Below are positions 35,106-44,122 of a stretch of DNA of 64,000 bases, one piece after another; position 1 is the stretch's first letter; each line of letters opens with the position of its first letter. Both the position numbers and the translations under genes were made by a program. Source of the stretch: Orrella dioscoreae (GTDB lineage: Bacteria; Pseudomonadota; Gammaproteobacteria; Burkholderiales; Burkholderiaceae_B). Below the pieces are notes generated by a model that was given only the letters and a program-made list of their open reading frames with translations, did no database searches and was not told the DNA's origin. The stretch lies in assembly GCF_900089455.2 (NCBI RefSeq), contig NZ_LT907988.1, positions 2,542,001 through 2,606,000 on the forward strand. The letters run 5' to 3'.

Positions 35106-35672
35106 TTACTGCAGCAGGCTGCGCAGCATCCAGGCGTTCTTCTCGTGCACGTCCAGGCGCTGCGTCAGCAGGTCGGCCGTAGGCTGGTCGTTGGCGGCGT
35201 CGGCCTTCTCGAAGGCGGCGCGGGCGGTCTTGGCGACAGCCTCGTTGCCCTTGACCAGCAGGCGCACCATTTCCAGGGCATCCGGAATGTTGGTGGGCTC
35301 GGCGATCGACGACAACTGCGCGTATTCGCGATAGGTGCCGGGCGCATAGTGGCCCAGCGCGCGGATGCGCTCGGCGATGTCGTCCAGCGCATTCCACTCT
35401 TCGGTGTACTGCGTCATGAACATCGCGTGCAGCGTGTTGAAGAGCGGACCCGTGACGTTCCAATGGAAGTTGTGCGTCATCAGGTACAGCGTGTAGGAGT
35501 CGGCCAGGGTCTTCGACAGCTCGGCCGCCACGGCAGCGCGGGCGCTGTCGGTGATGCCGATGTCGATGTGCGGCACCGATTGGTCGCTCTTTGGAGCCTT
35601 GGTCTTGGCGGGGGCTTTGGTTTTCACTGCGCCCTTGACGGCGCTTTTGACTGACTTCGTCGCTTTTGCCAC
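35106..35672 (-). CDS. dps: Dps-family DNA-protecting ferroxidase
   Basis: A 188-residue mini-ferritin that oxidises iron with hydrogen peroxide and binds DNA. The ferroxidase stretch THNFHWNVTGPLFNTLH and DDIAERI near residues 65-105 is intact. The first ~30 residues are rich in lysine and alanine and would bind DNA. The start is taken as GTG at 35672, because AGGAG lies 6 bases upstream and the family-like sequence begins there; the ATG at 35768 has no such support. It lies downstream of oxyR in the same direction. Confidence 0.93.
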   Translation of the reverse strand: MAKATKSVKSAVKGAVKTKAPAKTKAPKSDQSVPHIDIGITDSARAAVAAELSKTLADSYTLYLMTHNFHWNVTGPLFNTLHAMFMTQYTEEWNALDDIAERIRALGHYAPGTYREYAQLSSIAEPTNIPDALEMVRLLVKGNEAVAKTARAAFEKADAANDQPTADLLTQRLDVHEKNAWMLRSLLQ

Positions 35673-35796
35673 GTTCTTCTCCTGTGGATCGATGCGGTCT
35701 GTCGAGGATACCACCGCCACGAAACAAGCCGATGAATAATACTGATGGGCGCGATCGGCGATTTGCAAATCTTTGTTCGAACGCAGCGCGTTCTTG

Positions 35797-36750
35797 TCAG
35801 TCGCTTTGCCGCGCCGCCTCTTCCGTATCCAGCATCGTCACGTTTTCCAGGCCGCACTCGAACACGGCCTGCGACAGGGCCTCGATGGCGGCCAGGCGCG
35901 GGAAACTCTTGCGCCAGGCCAGCACCACCCGCCGGTCGGGAACGGGCTTCCTGAACGGGATGTAGCGCAGCAGCCCTTCCGGATCCACGTGCCTGGGCAC
36001 CGAGGTCATGGGCAGCACCGTGACCCCGATGCCCGCCGCCACCATGTGCCGGATGGTCTCCAGCGAAGAGCCCTCGAACGTGCGCTGGATGCCGTCATTG
36101 GCGGCCGAGAAGCGCGAAAGCTCCGGACACACTTCCAACACCTGGTCGCGAAAACAGTGGCCGCTGCCCAGCAGCAGCATCGTTTCCTGCTTCAAGGCCT
36201 GCGCATCGATGGTCTCTTCCTTCGCCCATTGGTGGGATTTCGGGACGGCGACCATGAACGGCTCGTCATAGAGCGGCCGCACCACCAGCCCCGCCTCGGG
36301 CAGGGGCAAGGCCATGATGGCGCAATCGATCTCGCCCTGGCGCAGCAGCTCCACCAGCCGCACGGTGAAGTTTTCCTGCAGCAGCAGCGGCATCTGCGGC
36401 GTGCGGGCGATCTGCGCGGGCACGAGCCGTGGCAGCAGATACGGTCCGATGGTGTGGATGACGCCCACGCGCAAGGGCCCTGCCAGCGGGTCGTGGCCCT
36501 GGCGCGCGATCTCCTTCAGGTTGGCGCTTTCCTCCAGCACCTTCTGCGCCTGCACGACGATGCGCTGGCCTATCGGTGTCACCCCGACCTCGCTGCCGCC
36601 GCGCTCGAACAGCGTCACGCCCAGTTCGTCTTCCAGCTTGCGGATGGCGACCGACAGCGTGGGCTGGCTGACGAAGCAGGCTTCGGCCGCGCGGCCGAAG
36701 TGCCGTTCCCGGGCAACGGCGACGATGTATTTGAGTTCGGTCAATGTCAT
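35797..36750 (-). CDS. oxyR: Hydrogen peroxide-sensing LysR regulator OxyR
   Basis: A 317-residue LysR-type regulator with an N-terminal helix-turn-helix (FGRAAEACFVSQPTLSVAIRKLE). The peroxide-sensing pair of cysteines is present in GSGHCFRDQVLEVCPE near residues 200-210, which distinguishes OxyR from other LysR proteins. It follows recG by 42 bases and precedes dps, a classic OxyR target, in the same direction. Confidence 0.95.
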   Translation of the reverse strand: MTLTELKYIVAVARERHFGRAAEACFVSQPTLSVAIRKLEDELGVTLFERGGSEVGVTPIGQRIVVQAQKVLEESANLKEIARQGHDPLAGPLRVGVIHTIGPYLLPRLVPAQIARTPQMPLLLQENFTVRLVELLRQGEIDCAIMALPLPEAGLVVRPLYDEPFMVAVPKSHQWAKEETIDAQALKQETMLLLGSGHCFRDQVLEVCPELSRFSAANDGIQRTFEGSSLETIRHMVAAGIGVTVLPMTSVPRHVDPEGLLRYIPFRKPVPDRRVVLAWRKSFPRLAAIEALSQAVFECGLENVTMLDTEEAARQSD

Positions 36751-36792
36751 GGCGGTCTCTGTCCCGGGCGTGCCGGTCGCTGAAAGGCGAAT

Positions 36793-39033
36793 TCAGGTTC
36801 TCAGGAAGTCCTCGCGGCCCCGCAGCCAGCGCGTCAGGTGCGCCTGCACCACCTCGGGGTGGTCACGGCGCAGCCACGCGGCGGCTTCCCGGGCCTGCTC
36901 GGCCAGTTCGGTATCGGTTTCGATGTCGGCAAAGCGCAGCAAGGCCAGGCCGGACTGGCGCGTGCCCAGGAATTCGCCCGGCCCCCGCTGGGCCAGGTCG
37001 CGCCGGGCGATCTCGAAACCGTCGTTGGTCTCGAACATGGCGCGCAGGCGCTCGCGCGCCACCATGCCCAGCGGCGCCTGGTACAGCAGGACGCAGACGG
37101 ACTCCGCGCTGCCCCGCCCTACCCGGCCGCGCAACTGGTGCAACTGGGCCAGGCCGAAACGCTCGGCATGCTCGATCACCATGAGCGAGGCGCGCGGCAC
37201 ATCCACGCCGACCTCGATGACGGTGGTTGCCACCAGCAGGTCCAGCTCGGCGGCATGGAAATCCTTCATGACCTGGGCCTTCTCGGCCTGCGGCAGCTTG
37301 CCGTGGACCAGGCCGATGCGCAGGTCGGGCAGGACCTGGCGCAAGGTTTCACAGGTGTCGACGGCGGTCTGCAATTGCAGGGCCTCGCTTTCTTCCACCA
37401 GCGGGCACACCCAGTAGGCCTGGCGGCCCTGGCGAACCTCCTGCGCCACCAGTTCCACCACCTGGTCGCGGCGGCTTTCCGCCACGAGCTTGGTGACGAT
37501 GGGCGTGCGACCCGGCGGCAAGGCATCGATGACCGAGACGTCCAGGTCGGCGAAGAACGTCATGGCCAGCGTGCGCGGGATGGGCGTGGCGCTCATGTGC
37601 AACTGGTGAGGCGCAAGCGGCCCGCCCTCGCCCTCCCCCTTGCGGCTGAGCGCCAGCCGCTGGCCCACGCCGAAACGGTGCTGCTCGTCGACGATCATCA
37701 GGCCCAGTCGATGGAAAACCACGTGTTCCTGGATGATGGCCTGCGTCCCGACGATGAGTTGCGCGCTGCCATCGGCCGCGGCAGCCAGGGCGGCGCGGCG
37801 CTGCCTGGGGGACAGGCTGCCGGTCAGCCAGGCCACGGTCACGCCCAGCGGCGCCAGCCAGTCGCCCAGCTTGCGGAAATGCTGCTCTGCCAGGATCTCG
37901 GTGGGCGCCATGAGCGCGACCTGGGCGCCACAGGCGATGGCCTGGGCGGCGGCCAGCGCCGCCACGACCGTCTTGCCGCTGCCGACATCGCCTTGCAGCA
38001 GGCGGTGCATGGGATAGTTCCGCGACAGGTCGGCGGAAATTTCCTCCACCACGCGCATCTGCGCGTCGGTTAGCTGGAACGGCAAGGCCTGGTACAGGCG
38101 GCGCACCAGGCCTTGGCGCCGGGTGTCCAGCGGCAGTGTCTCTGCCCGCTTGTCCCGGCGGGCAGCGCGGGCTGCCGCCAGCGACAGCTGCTGGGCCAGC
38201 AGTTCGTCGAACTTGATGCGTTGCCAGGCAGGGTCCGAGCGCTCGTGCAGGAAGTCGTCCGCTCCCCCGGGAGGCGGTTGGTGCAAGGCCCGCAGGGCAG
38301 GTTCGAAAGGCATCAGGCCATAGCGGTCCAGCACGGCTTGCGGCAAGGTGTCGCGCAGTTCCACTTGCTGCAGCGCGCGGGCCACGGCCTTGCGCAGCAC
38401 GGACTGGGGCAAGCCTTCCGTGCTGGGATAGACGGGCGTCAGCGCGGTAGGCATCGGCGCATCGGCGCGCGTCATGCGCGGATGCACGATTTCCCGGCCG
38501 AAAAGGCCGCCACGGATCTCGCCGCGCGCGCGCAGCCGGGCGCCGGGTGTCACCTGCCGTTGCTGGCTGGGATAGAAATTCAACCAGCGCAAGCCCAGCT
38601 CGCCGGTCTCGTCGGCGATGACGGCGGTCAACTGGCGCCGGGGCCGCTGGATGACCTCCGAGCGCAGGATCTCGCCTTCGACCTGCGCCGTCATGCCGGG
38701 CTGCAGGGAGGCAATGGGAAGATTGCGCGTTTCGTCCTCGAAACGCAGCGGTACGTGCAGCGCGAAATCGATGGGCGTTTCCAGCCCCAGGGAAAGCAGG
38801 CGGCGCTCGACGTCGGAGCGCGGCGCGGGCTTGCCCGCCGCCGTTGACGCGGTTTTCGCCGCCGTCTTCCTGGCGGGTTTCTTGGCGGGCGCGGCAGGCG
38901 CCACGCCACCCGAGGCCGTACGCCCCGATGCCGGGCGCCCCGGCTTGGCCGCGGCCTGGGCTGCGCTTGCCCCCGGCGCGGCCATGCCTTGGCCGCGTCG
39001 TGCCGCGTTGGGCGGGGAACCGCGCGCGTTCAT
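36793..39033 (-). CDS. recG: ATP-dependent DNA helicase RecG
   Basis: A 746-residue branch-migration helicase for stalled forks. The wedge/OB domain covers residues ~75-230. The helicase core has Walker A GDVGSGKTVVAALAA, the DEQHRFGVGQR box and motif VI HQLRGRVGRG. The first ~70 residues are an Ala/Pro/Lys-rich, probably unstructured extension; an ATG at residue 17 is an alternative start. It lies between ridA (28 bases upstream) and oxyR. Confidence 0.95.
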   Translation of the reverse strand: MNARGSPPNAARRGQGMAAPGASAAQAAAKPGRPASGRTASGGVAPAAPAKKPARKTAAKTASTAAGKPAPRSDVERRLLSLGLETPIDFALHVPLRFEDETRNLPIASLQPGMTAQVEGEILRSEVIQRPRRQLTAVIADETGELGLRWLNFYPSQQRQVTPGARLRARGEIRGGLFGREIVHPRMTRADAPMPTALTPVYPSTEGLPQSVLRKAVARALQQVELRDTLPQAVLDRYGLMPFEPALRALHQPPPGGADDFLHERSDPAWQRIKFDELLAQQLSLAAARAARRDKRAETLPLDTRRQGLVRRLYQALPFQLTDAQMRVVEEISADLSRNYPMHRLLQGDVGSGKTVVAALAAAQAIACGAQVALMAPTEILAEQHFRKLGDWLAPLGVTVAWLTGSLSPRQRRAALAAAADGSAQLIVGTQAIIQEHVVFHRLGLMIVDEQHRFGVGQRLALSRKGEGEGGPLAPHQLHMSATPIPRTLAMTFFADLDVSVIDALPPGRTPIVTKLVAESRRDQVVELVAQEVRQGRQAYWVCPLVEESEALQLQTAVDTCETLRQVLPDLRIGLVHGKLPQAEKAQVMKDFHAAELDLLVATTVIEVGVDVPRASLMVIEHAERFGLAQLHQLRGRVGRGSAESVCVLLYQAPLGMVARERLRAMFETNDGFEIARRDLAQRGPGEFLGTRQSGLALLRFADIETDTELAEQAREAAAWLRRDHPEVVQAHLTRWLRGREDFLRT

Positions 39034-39061
39034 GGCTGCCGCTGGCCGGCCGCGACGTCGA

Positions 39062-39448
39062 TCACAGGACCAGGATGGCCTCGACCTCGAACTGGGCGCC
39101 CTTGGGCAGGCTGGCCACGCCGATGGTGGAACGCGCGGGGTACGGCTCGGGGATCACTTCCGCCATGATCGCATTGGCGGCGGCGAATTTGCTGAGGTCG
39201 GTCAGGAACAGCGTCAGCTTGACGATGTTGGCGGTGGTGCCGCCCGCTTCGGCGATCACCGCCTGCATGTTGGCGAATGCCTGGCGCACCTGGGCATCGA
39301 AGTTTTCCGACACGAGTTCGCCGGTGCCGGGCTCCAGGCCGATCTGGCCCGACAGGTAGACGGTTTTCGTGCCAGTGACGGCAACGGCTTGCGAGTAGGG
39401 GCCGACGGCTGCCGGGGCGGCATCCGTATGAATGATGGTCTTGCTCAT
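39062..39448 (-). CDS. ridA: RidA-family reactive enamine/imine deaminase
   Basis: A 128-residue trimeric deaminase that clears 2-aminoacrylate-type intermediates from PLP enzymes. GPYSQAV at residue ~17, LSGQIGLEPGTGELV and the catalytic-arginine segment YPARSTIGVASLPKGAQFEVEAI (key: PARSTI) are all present. The start at 39448 matches the family's N-terminus; the longer frame belongs to the overlapping LysR gene region. It is followed closely by recG. Confidence 0.95.
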   Translation of the reverse strand: MSKTIIHTDAAPAAVGPYSQAVAVTGTKTVYLSGQIGLEPGTGELVSENFDAQVRQAFANMQAVIAEAGGTTANIVKLTLFLTDLSKFAAANAIMAEVIPEPYPARSTIGVASLPKGAQFEVEAILVL

Positions 39449-39513
39449 GGGCGGGATCCTGTCAGTGGCGGATTGGTGAAAACAACTATCGCAGTGTAAA
39501 CACCAATAGGCCT

Positions 39514-40431
39514 TTATGAAAGGCCAGCGGGCGTGTTGCGCGCGCCGATTTCGCCCCGCCGCTGCATCAGCAACTGATAGAGCGTTTCCGCCGCGACCGA
39601 CAAGGTGCGCCCTTCCCGCTTGATCAGGTACAGCGCGCGCGCCAGGCCTTTGCCGGCCAGCGGACGGATCGCCAGTTCGGGACGGCGGAAATGGAAGAGC
39701 GTCATGGCCGGCACCACTGTCACGCCCAGGCCCGCCATCACCAATCCGGCAACCGTGGCCAGGTGTTCGACTTCGAGCACGGGCGGCGGCAACTGCGCGC
39801 CCAGCGCATCCTCCAGCAACACGCGCACGCTGCTGTTGCGCGCCAGCTGGATCATCGGCCAGCGCACCACGTCCTGCATGCGGACCTTGGCCTGCTGCGC
39901 CAGCGGGTGTTCCGCCGGGCAGACGAGGTGATAGCGGTCGCTTTGCAGCAGCACGGTTTCCAGCTCGTTCATGTCCGGCCCGCGCGCGGCCACGGCGAAA
40001 TCCACCCGGCCGCTGTGCACCATCTCGAGGCAGCCGCCCAGCAGCGCATCGCGCAGGTCCAGGCTGATGCCCGGATAGGCCCCCTTGAAGTCGGCCAGGA
40101 TCGCGGGCAACCAGCCCGCGGCCAGGGACGGCAGCGCCGCCAGTGCGACGTGGCCCCGGCGCCTTGCGGCATGGTCCTGCAGGTCGGCCATGACGAGGTC
40201 GAAATCGGCCAGCAGGCGCCGCGCCGACGCGTCGAGCACCGCGCCTTCCGCTGTCAATTCGACGTGCCGCGTGCTGCGGTGGAACAGCTTCACGCCGGCA
40301 TCGTCCTCGATGCCGCGGATCATGGCGCTGAACGCGGGCTGGGTCAGGTGGCAGCGCGCCGCGGCGCGCGTGAAGTGCCGTTCGTCCGCCAAGGCCACGA
40401 ACGCGCGCAATTGCCGGGTCGATAGATTCAT
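39514..40431 (-). CDS. LysR-family transcriptional regulator
   Basis: A 305-residue LysR regulator. Its helix-turn-helix, FTRAAARCHLTQPAFSAMIRGIE, lies near residues 18-40, and the effector domain ends with KREGRTLSVAAETLYQLL. It diverges from the AtuA-like/Bug gene cluster at 40555-43365 and most likely controls it. A TTGAT-N6-ATCAA dyad next to its start codon may be its own operator. The effector is unknown. Confidence 0.9.
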   Translation of the reverse strand: MNLSTRQLRAFVALADERHFTRAAARCHLTQPAFSAMIRGIEDDAGVKLFHRSTRHVELTAEGAVLDASARRLLADFDLVMADLQDHAARRRGHVALAALPSLAAGWLPAILADFKGAYPGISLDLRDALLGGCLEMVHSGRVDFAVAARGPDMNELETVLLQSDRYHLVCPAEHPLAQQAKVRMQDVVRWPMIQLARNSSVRVLLEDALGAQLPPPVLEVEHLATVAGLVMAGLGVTVVPAMTLFHFRRPELAIRPLAGKGLARALYLIKREGRTLSVAAETLYQLLMQRRGEIGARNTPAGLS

Positions 40432-40447
40432 TTGATTCCTGTATCAA
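40432..40447. promoter_or_regulatory. Dyad TTGAT-N6-ATCAA at the start of the LysR gene
   Basis: A perfect 5-bp inverted repeat immediately before the ATG of the LysR gene, within the divergent promoter region. It contains GAT-N6-ATC of the LysR type. The six-base spacer rules out an FNR box, which has four. Confidence 0.4.
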
Positions 40448-40554
40448 TGAATACTTTTTTTCTATTTTACCGATGACTGGGCGCTGCCTATAGTGACCTC
40501 GATCAAGGCGCGCCAGACAGTCAAGGCCGCGCCGATGCGACTGGAGACACAGGC

Positions 40555-41916
40555 ATGGCCTCGCAGCCCCCGCTATTCATCGGTTGCGCCACCGGCTTCT
40601 CGGGCGACCGGACCGACGGCGGCAGCGCCGTCGTCGACACCCTGATCGCCCAGGGCGGTGGCGTCCTCATATTCGAAACCCTGGCCGAACGCACGCTGGC
40701 CCTGGCGCAGCTTGCCCGCCGCCAGGACCCTGAAGCCGGCTATGAGCCGCTGCTGGACGAACTGGTGGCGCCGATCCTCGCCCGCTGCCTGCGCCACGGC
40801 ATCGCCATCGTCAGCAATTTCGGCGCGGCCAATCCTGCCGCCGCTGCCCGCCGCATCCTTGCCCTGGCCCGGGAACAAGGCCTGCCCGCCCCCCGGGTGG
40901 CCGTGGTCGAAGGGGATGGCCTGGACAGCCCGGAACAGCGCGACTTGCTGCGTGAACGGCTGGGCGGACGACTGGCCGGCGTGGACATCGCCAGCGCCAA
41001 TGCCTATCTGGGCGCGGAACAGATCGCCGACGCCCTGCGCGCCGGCGCGCAGATCGTGGTCGCGGGCCGGGTGGCCGACCCCTCGCTCACCGTCGGTCCC
41101 GCGCTCGCCCACTTCGGCTGGGCGTTGGACGATTGGGAGCGCTTGGGCCGCGCCACCATGGCAGGCCACATCCTGGAATGCGGCTTGCAGGTGACGGGCG
41201 GCTACTTCTGCGTGCCCGGCCTGAAGGACGTGCCGGATCTCCACGACGCGGGCTTTCCCATCGTGCGCATCGATGCCCAGGGCGAATTCGAGGTCACGAA
41301 GGCGCAAGGCACCGGCGGCTGCGTCGACACGCGCACGGTGAAGGAACAACTGCTCTACGAGGTCCATGATCCCGCCCGCTACCTGACGCCCGATGTGACC
41401 GCCGACATCAGCCAGGCCGAGGTCGTGGAACTGGGTCCGGATCGGGTCGCCGTGCGGCAGGTGCGCGGCCATGCGCGCCCGCGGGAACTGAAAGTGAACG
41501 TGTGCCACCTCGGTGGTTGGCTCGCCGAGGCGGAAATCTCCTATGCCGGCGTGCAGGCCGAGGCCCGCGCACGCCTGGCCGGCGACATCGTGCGCCGCCG
41601 CATCGGTTCGGCCCTGACGTTGCGCACCGACCTCGTCGGCGTGCTGAGCGTGATGGGCGACGACGCGGGCGCCTTGGCATTGCAGCAGCCCCATGGCGCT
41701 GCGCGCGACGTTCGCCTGCGCGTGGCGGCAAGCCACCCCGAGCGCGGACAGGCCGAGCGCGTCCTGCGCGAGGTCACCGCGCTGTACACCTGCGGCCCCG
41801 CGGGCGGCGGCGGCGTGCGCACCTCGCTGCGTCCGCGCCTGAACATGGTCTCCTGCACCGTGCCGCGTGATGCCGTGCAGGCCCGCTGGCGCATGCTGGA
41901 TCCGGCGCAGGCTTGA
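40555..41916 (+). CDS. AtuA-like acyclic terpene utilisation family protein (DUF1446)
   Basis: A 453-residue protein of the DUF1446/AtuA family; members are linked to catabolism of terpenes or other branched acids but have no assigned reaction. Visible landmarks are IGCATGFSGDRTDGGSAVV at the N-terminus, SANAYLGAEQIADALRAGAQIVVAGRVADPSL (core VVAGRVADPSL) near residue 165 and TGGCVDTRTVKEQLLYEVHDP near residue 255. It is followed after 29 bases by a small AtuA C-terminal-like gene, which in other genomes can be fused to it. It is probably under the divergent LysR regulator. Confidence 0.82.
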   Translation: MASQPPLFIGCATGFSGDRTDGGSAVVDTLIAQGGGVLIFETLAERTLALAQLARRQDPEAGYEPLLDELVAPILARCLRHGIAIVSNFGAANPAAAARRILALAREQGLPAPRVAVVEGDGLDSPEQRDLLRERLGGRLAGVDIASANAYLGAEQIADALRAGAQIVVAGRVADPSLTVGPALAHFGWALDDWERLGRATMAGHILECGLQVTGGYFCVPGLKDVPDLHDAGFPIVRIDAQGEFEVTKAQGTGGCVDTRTVKEQLLYEVHDPARYLTPDVTADISQAEVVELGPDRVAVRQVRGHARPRELKVNVCHLGGWLAEAEISYAGVQAEARARLAGDIVRRRIGSALTLRTDLVGVLSVMGDDAGALALQQPHGAARDVRLRVAASHPERGQAERVLREVTALYTCGPAGGGGVRTSLRPRLNMVSCTVPRDAVQARWRMLDPAQA

Positions 41917-41945
41917 GCCGCGCGCACGAAGCAAGGAAAACCGAT

Positions 41946-42323
41946 ATGACCGCCACGCCATCCGTGACCGTTCCGCTCTACCGCCTGGCCCACGGCCGGT
42001 CGGGCGACAAGGGCGACATCTCCAATCTCAGCCTGATCGCCTGGACGCCCGCCTGCTACCACGTCCTGGCCGAACAGGTCACCGAAAAACGCGTCGCCGA
42101 GTGGTTCGCGCACCGCCGCCCCCGCGCGGTGACGCGGTATCTGCTGCCCACCTTGCACGCCATGAACCTGGTCCTGGACGGCGTGCTGGACGGCGGCGTC
42201 AATGACGCGTTGAACCTCGACACCCACGGCAAGACCCTGTCGTTCTGGCTGCTGGACATGCCGGTGGAGGTCGATGCCGAGCTGGCGCGCACGCTGCCCG
42301 ACGTCCCCGCGCGCGCCAATTGA
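41946..42323 (+). CDS. AtuA C-terminal-like small protein
   Basis: A 125-residue protein with VPLYRLAHGRSGDKGDISNLSLIAW at its N-terminus (core GRSGDKGD). This is the conserved module found at the end of long AtuA-like proteins or as a separate partner. It has no signal peptide. Its pairing with the DUF1446 protein suggests one enzyme split over two chains. Function is unknown. Confidence 0.8.
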   Translation: MTATPSVTVPLYRLAHGRSGDKGDISNLSLIAWTPACYHVLAEQVTEKRVAEWFAHRRPRAVTRYLLPTLHAMNLVLDGVLDGGVNDALNLDTHGKTLSFWLLDMPVEVDAELARTLPDVPARAN

Positions 42324-42396
42324 ACGCTGCCTTTCCCCCTTACCGCCAGACCCGCCATTGGCGGCAATACCCAAAACACAACGAGGAGACATCGCC

Positions 42397-43365
42397 ATGA
42401 AACACCCCCTGCCCCGCCTGCTGGCCCTGCTGACGCTGAGCACCCTGGCGCCGCTGGCCGCCGCCCAGTCGAACTTTCCGAACAAGCCCATCACCTTCAT
42501 CGTGCCTTTCGCGGCAGGCAGCGCCACGGACCAGATCGGCCGCGCCATCGGCCAGGGCGTGACCGAGCAGACCCAGCAGCCGGTCGTGATCGAGAACCGT
42601 CCGGGCGCCAGCGCCATGATCGGTGCCCAGACCGCGGCCCGTGCCGCGCCCGATGGCTACACCATCCTCATCACCACCAACACCACGCACGCGGCCAATG
42701 AACACCTGTACAAGTCCCTGTCCTATGACCCCGTGAAGGACTATGCGCCGCTGACCCTGCTGGGCAAAGGCGGCCAGATCATGGTGGTGAATCCGAAATC
42801 GCAGGCCAGGACGGTGGCTGAGTTCATTGCGATGGCCAAGAATGCGCCGGGCAAGCTCAGCTTCGGCAGTGGCAGCTCCAGCAGCCGCATTGCCGGCGAA
42901 CTGCTGCAGCAGATGGCCAACATCAAGCTGCTGCACGTGCCTTACAAGAGCAACCCGCTTGCGGTCACCGACCTGCTCGGCGGCCAGATCGACACGATGA
43001 TCACCGACACGGCCACCGGCCTGCCGCAAGTGGCGTCCGGCAAGCTGCGCGCCCTGGGTGTCACCGGCCCCAACCGCTCGCCGCTGGCTCCCGACGTGCC
43101 CACCATCGCCGAGTCGGGCGTGCCCGGCTATGAAATGGGGTATTGGTTCGCGGCCTATGCGCCCGCCGGCACGCCGCCAGAAGTGGTGTCGCGGCTGCAC
43201 GAACTGCTGAGCAAGGCGACCGAATCCAAGGCTGCCAGGCAGTTCTACAGCCAGACCGGCACGGACCCCGCCGTGTCCACGCCCAAGGAGCTCGCTGCCT
43301 TCCAGGCCGAGGAGTCCAGGAAGTGGGGTGACATCATTCGCCGCGCGGGCATCCAGCCGGAATAA
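42397..43365 (+). CDS. Bug/TctC-family periplasmic solute-binding protein
   Basis: A 322-residue tripartite-tricarboxylate-type binding protein. The signal peptide is cut after AAA near residue 22, and the mature start FPNKPITFIVPFAAGSATDQIGR and VIENRPGASAMIGAQ are typical. Bug proteins are hugely expanded in Bordetella-like genomes and bind organic acids or amino acids. No TctA/TctB membrane genes adjoin it. GAGGAG lies upstream of the ATG. Its place behind the AtuA-like pair suggests it captures the substrate of that pathway. Confidence 0.92.
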   Translation: MKHPLPRLLALLTLSTLAPLAAAQSNFPNKPITFIVPFAAGSATDQIGRAIGQGVTEQTQQPVVIENRPGASAMIGAQTAARAAPDGYTILITTNTTHAANEHLYKSLSYDPVKDYAPLTLLGKGGQIMVVNPKSQARTVAEFIAMAKNAPGKLSFGSGSSSSRIAGELLQQMANIKLLHVPYKSNPLAVTDLLGGQIDTMITDTATGLPQVASGKLRALGVTGPNRSPLAPDVPTIAESGVPGYEMGYWFAAYAPAGTPPEVVSRLHELLSKATESKAARQFYSQTGTDPAVSTPKELAAFQAEESRKWGDIIRRAGIQPE

Positions 43366-43393
43366 GCGCCGAAGGAGACGGCCCCATCAAAGC

Positions 43394-43420
43394 GGGCGCC
43401 TGTGATGCAGGCGCCCTTTT
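43394..43420. terminator. Terminator behind the Bug-protein gene
   Basis: GGGCGCCTG pairs with CAGGCGCCC (loop TGATG-like) and is followed by TTTT on the plus strand. It separates the AtuA/Bug cluster from the opposing gene ending at 43452. Confidence 0.8.
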
Positions 43421-43451
43421 GACGTTGTCCGGTCGAGACTCGCGCCCGGCA

Positions 43452-44012
43452 TCAGGCCGCGGCGGCGGCCTCGACGCTGCCCGGCAGCAGGCGAAGGCGG
43501 GCCGGAAAGCGATCCAGTGGCGCCTCGTCGAGCAACTCCGCCAGGACGGCGGGCGCGGCCTCGTGATAACGCAAGGCATCGGCGTCCTGGACGAAGCGCC
43601 CCAGCCCCCCGAAATCATCGGGCAAGCCCACGAACCAGCGGCACAGCACGTGGTACGACAACTGCTCATGGAAATAGCGGTCGTCCTCGATCTGGTGAAT
43701 GGTGCGGTAGATCGTCGCCCGCAGCAGGAGATCCAGCACGCCGGGCGGCGAGGTGTCGCCCAGCAGCGCGGCGTAGCGGTCCGCCGCCCGCGCCAGGCGT
43801 GCGTCCACGTGTTCGCGCAAGCCATAGAGCGGGTGGCCTGCGGGAATCATCTCGGTCCACGGGTCGGGACGGCGCCAGCGGCCATGCGTCACCAGCCAGA
43901 TCCAGGGCGCGCCGCGCCGATGCACCGCCACGGGCATACGCTGGGCAGTCTTCAGGATGCGGCCCAGATGGCGATCCAGTTCCTTCATGCCCACTTTCTC
44001 GGTTTGCAACAT
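43452..44012 (-). CDS. Phd/YefM-like domain fused to DUF772-like transposase N-terminal domain (paralogue A)
   Basis: A 186-residue protein of no assigned function. Residues ~5-45 resemble a Phd/YefM antitoxin fold (PVAVHRRGAPWIWLVTH aligns with the usual PVVVTRRGKPVAVLV pattern). Residues ~85-135 resemble the N-terminal domain of IS5/IS1182-type transposases (LLRATIYRTIHQIED...LSYHVLCRWFVGL). The DDE catalytic domain is missing. The start at 44012 is preferred because AGAGGAG is 6 bases upstream; the ATG at 44018 touches that sequence. It shares PWIW-V-H-WRR, HPL--LR-HVDA and the DUF772-like core with the gene at 44123. It could be a domesticated transposase fragment acting as DNA-binding regulator. 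Confidence 0.6.
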   Translation of the reverse strand: MLQTEKVGMKELDRHLGRILKTAQRMPVAVHRRGAPWIWLVTHGRWRRPDPWTEMIPAGHPLYGLREHVDARLARAADRYAALLGDTSPPGVLDLLLRATIYRTIHQIEDDRYFHEQLSYHVLCRWFVGLPDDFGGLGRFVQDADALRYHEAAPAVLAELLDEAPLDRFPARLRLLPGSVEAAAAA

Positions 44013-44122
44013 GTCCATCTCCTCTGCCTTGCTGCGGGCGGCATGCGGGCCCGGGGCACTTGGCCCTGGCTACCTGCTTGCGCGCCATCGCGGGCGCCCC
44101 TCGCGCCCACGGGTATGGGGAA

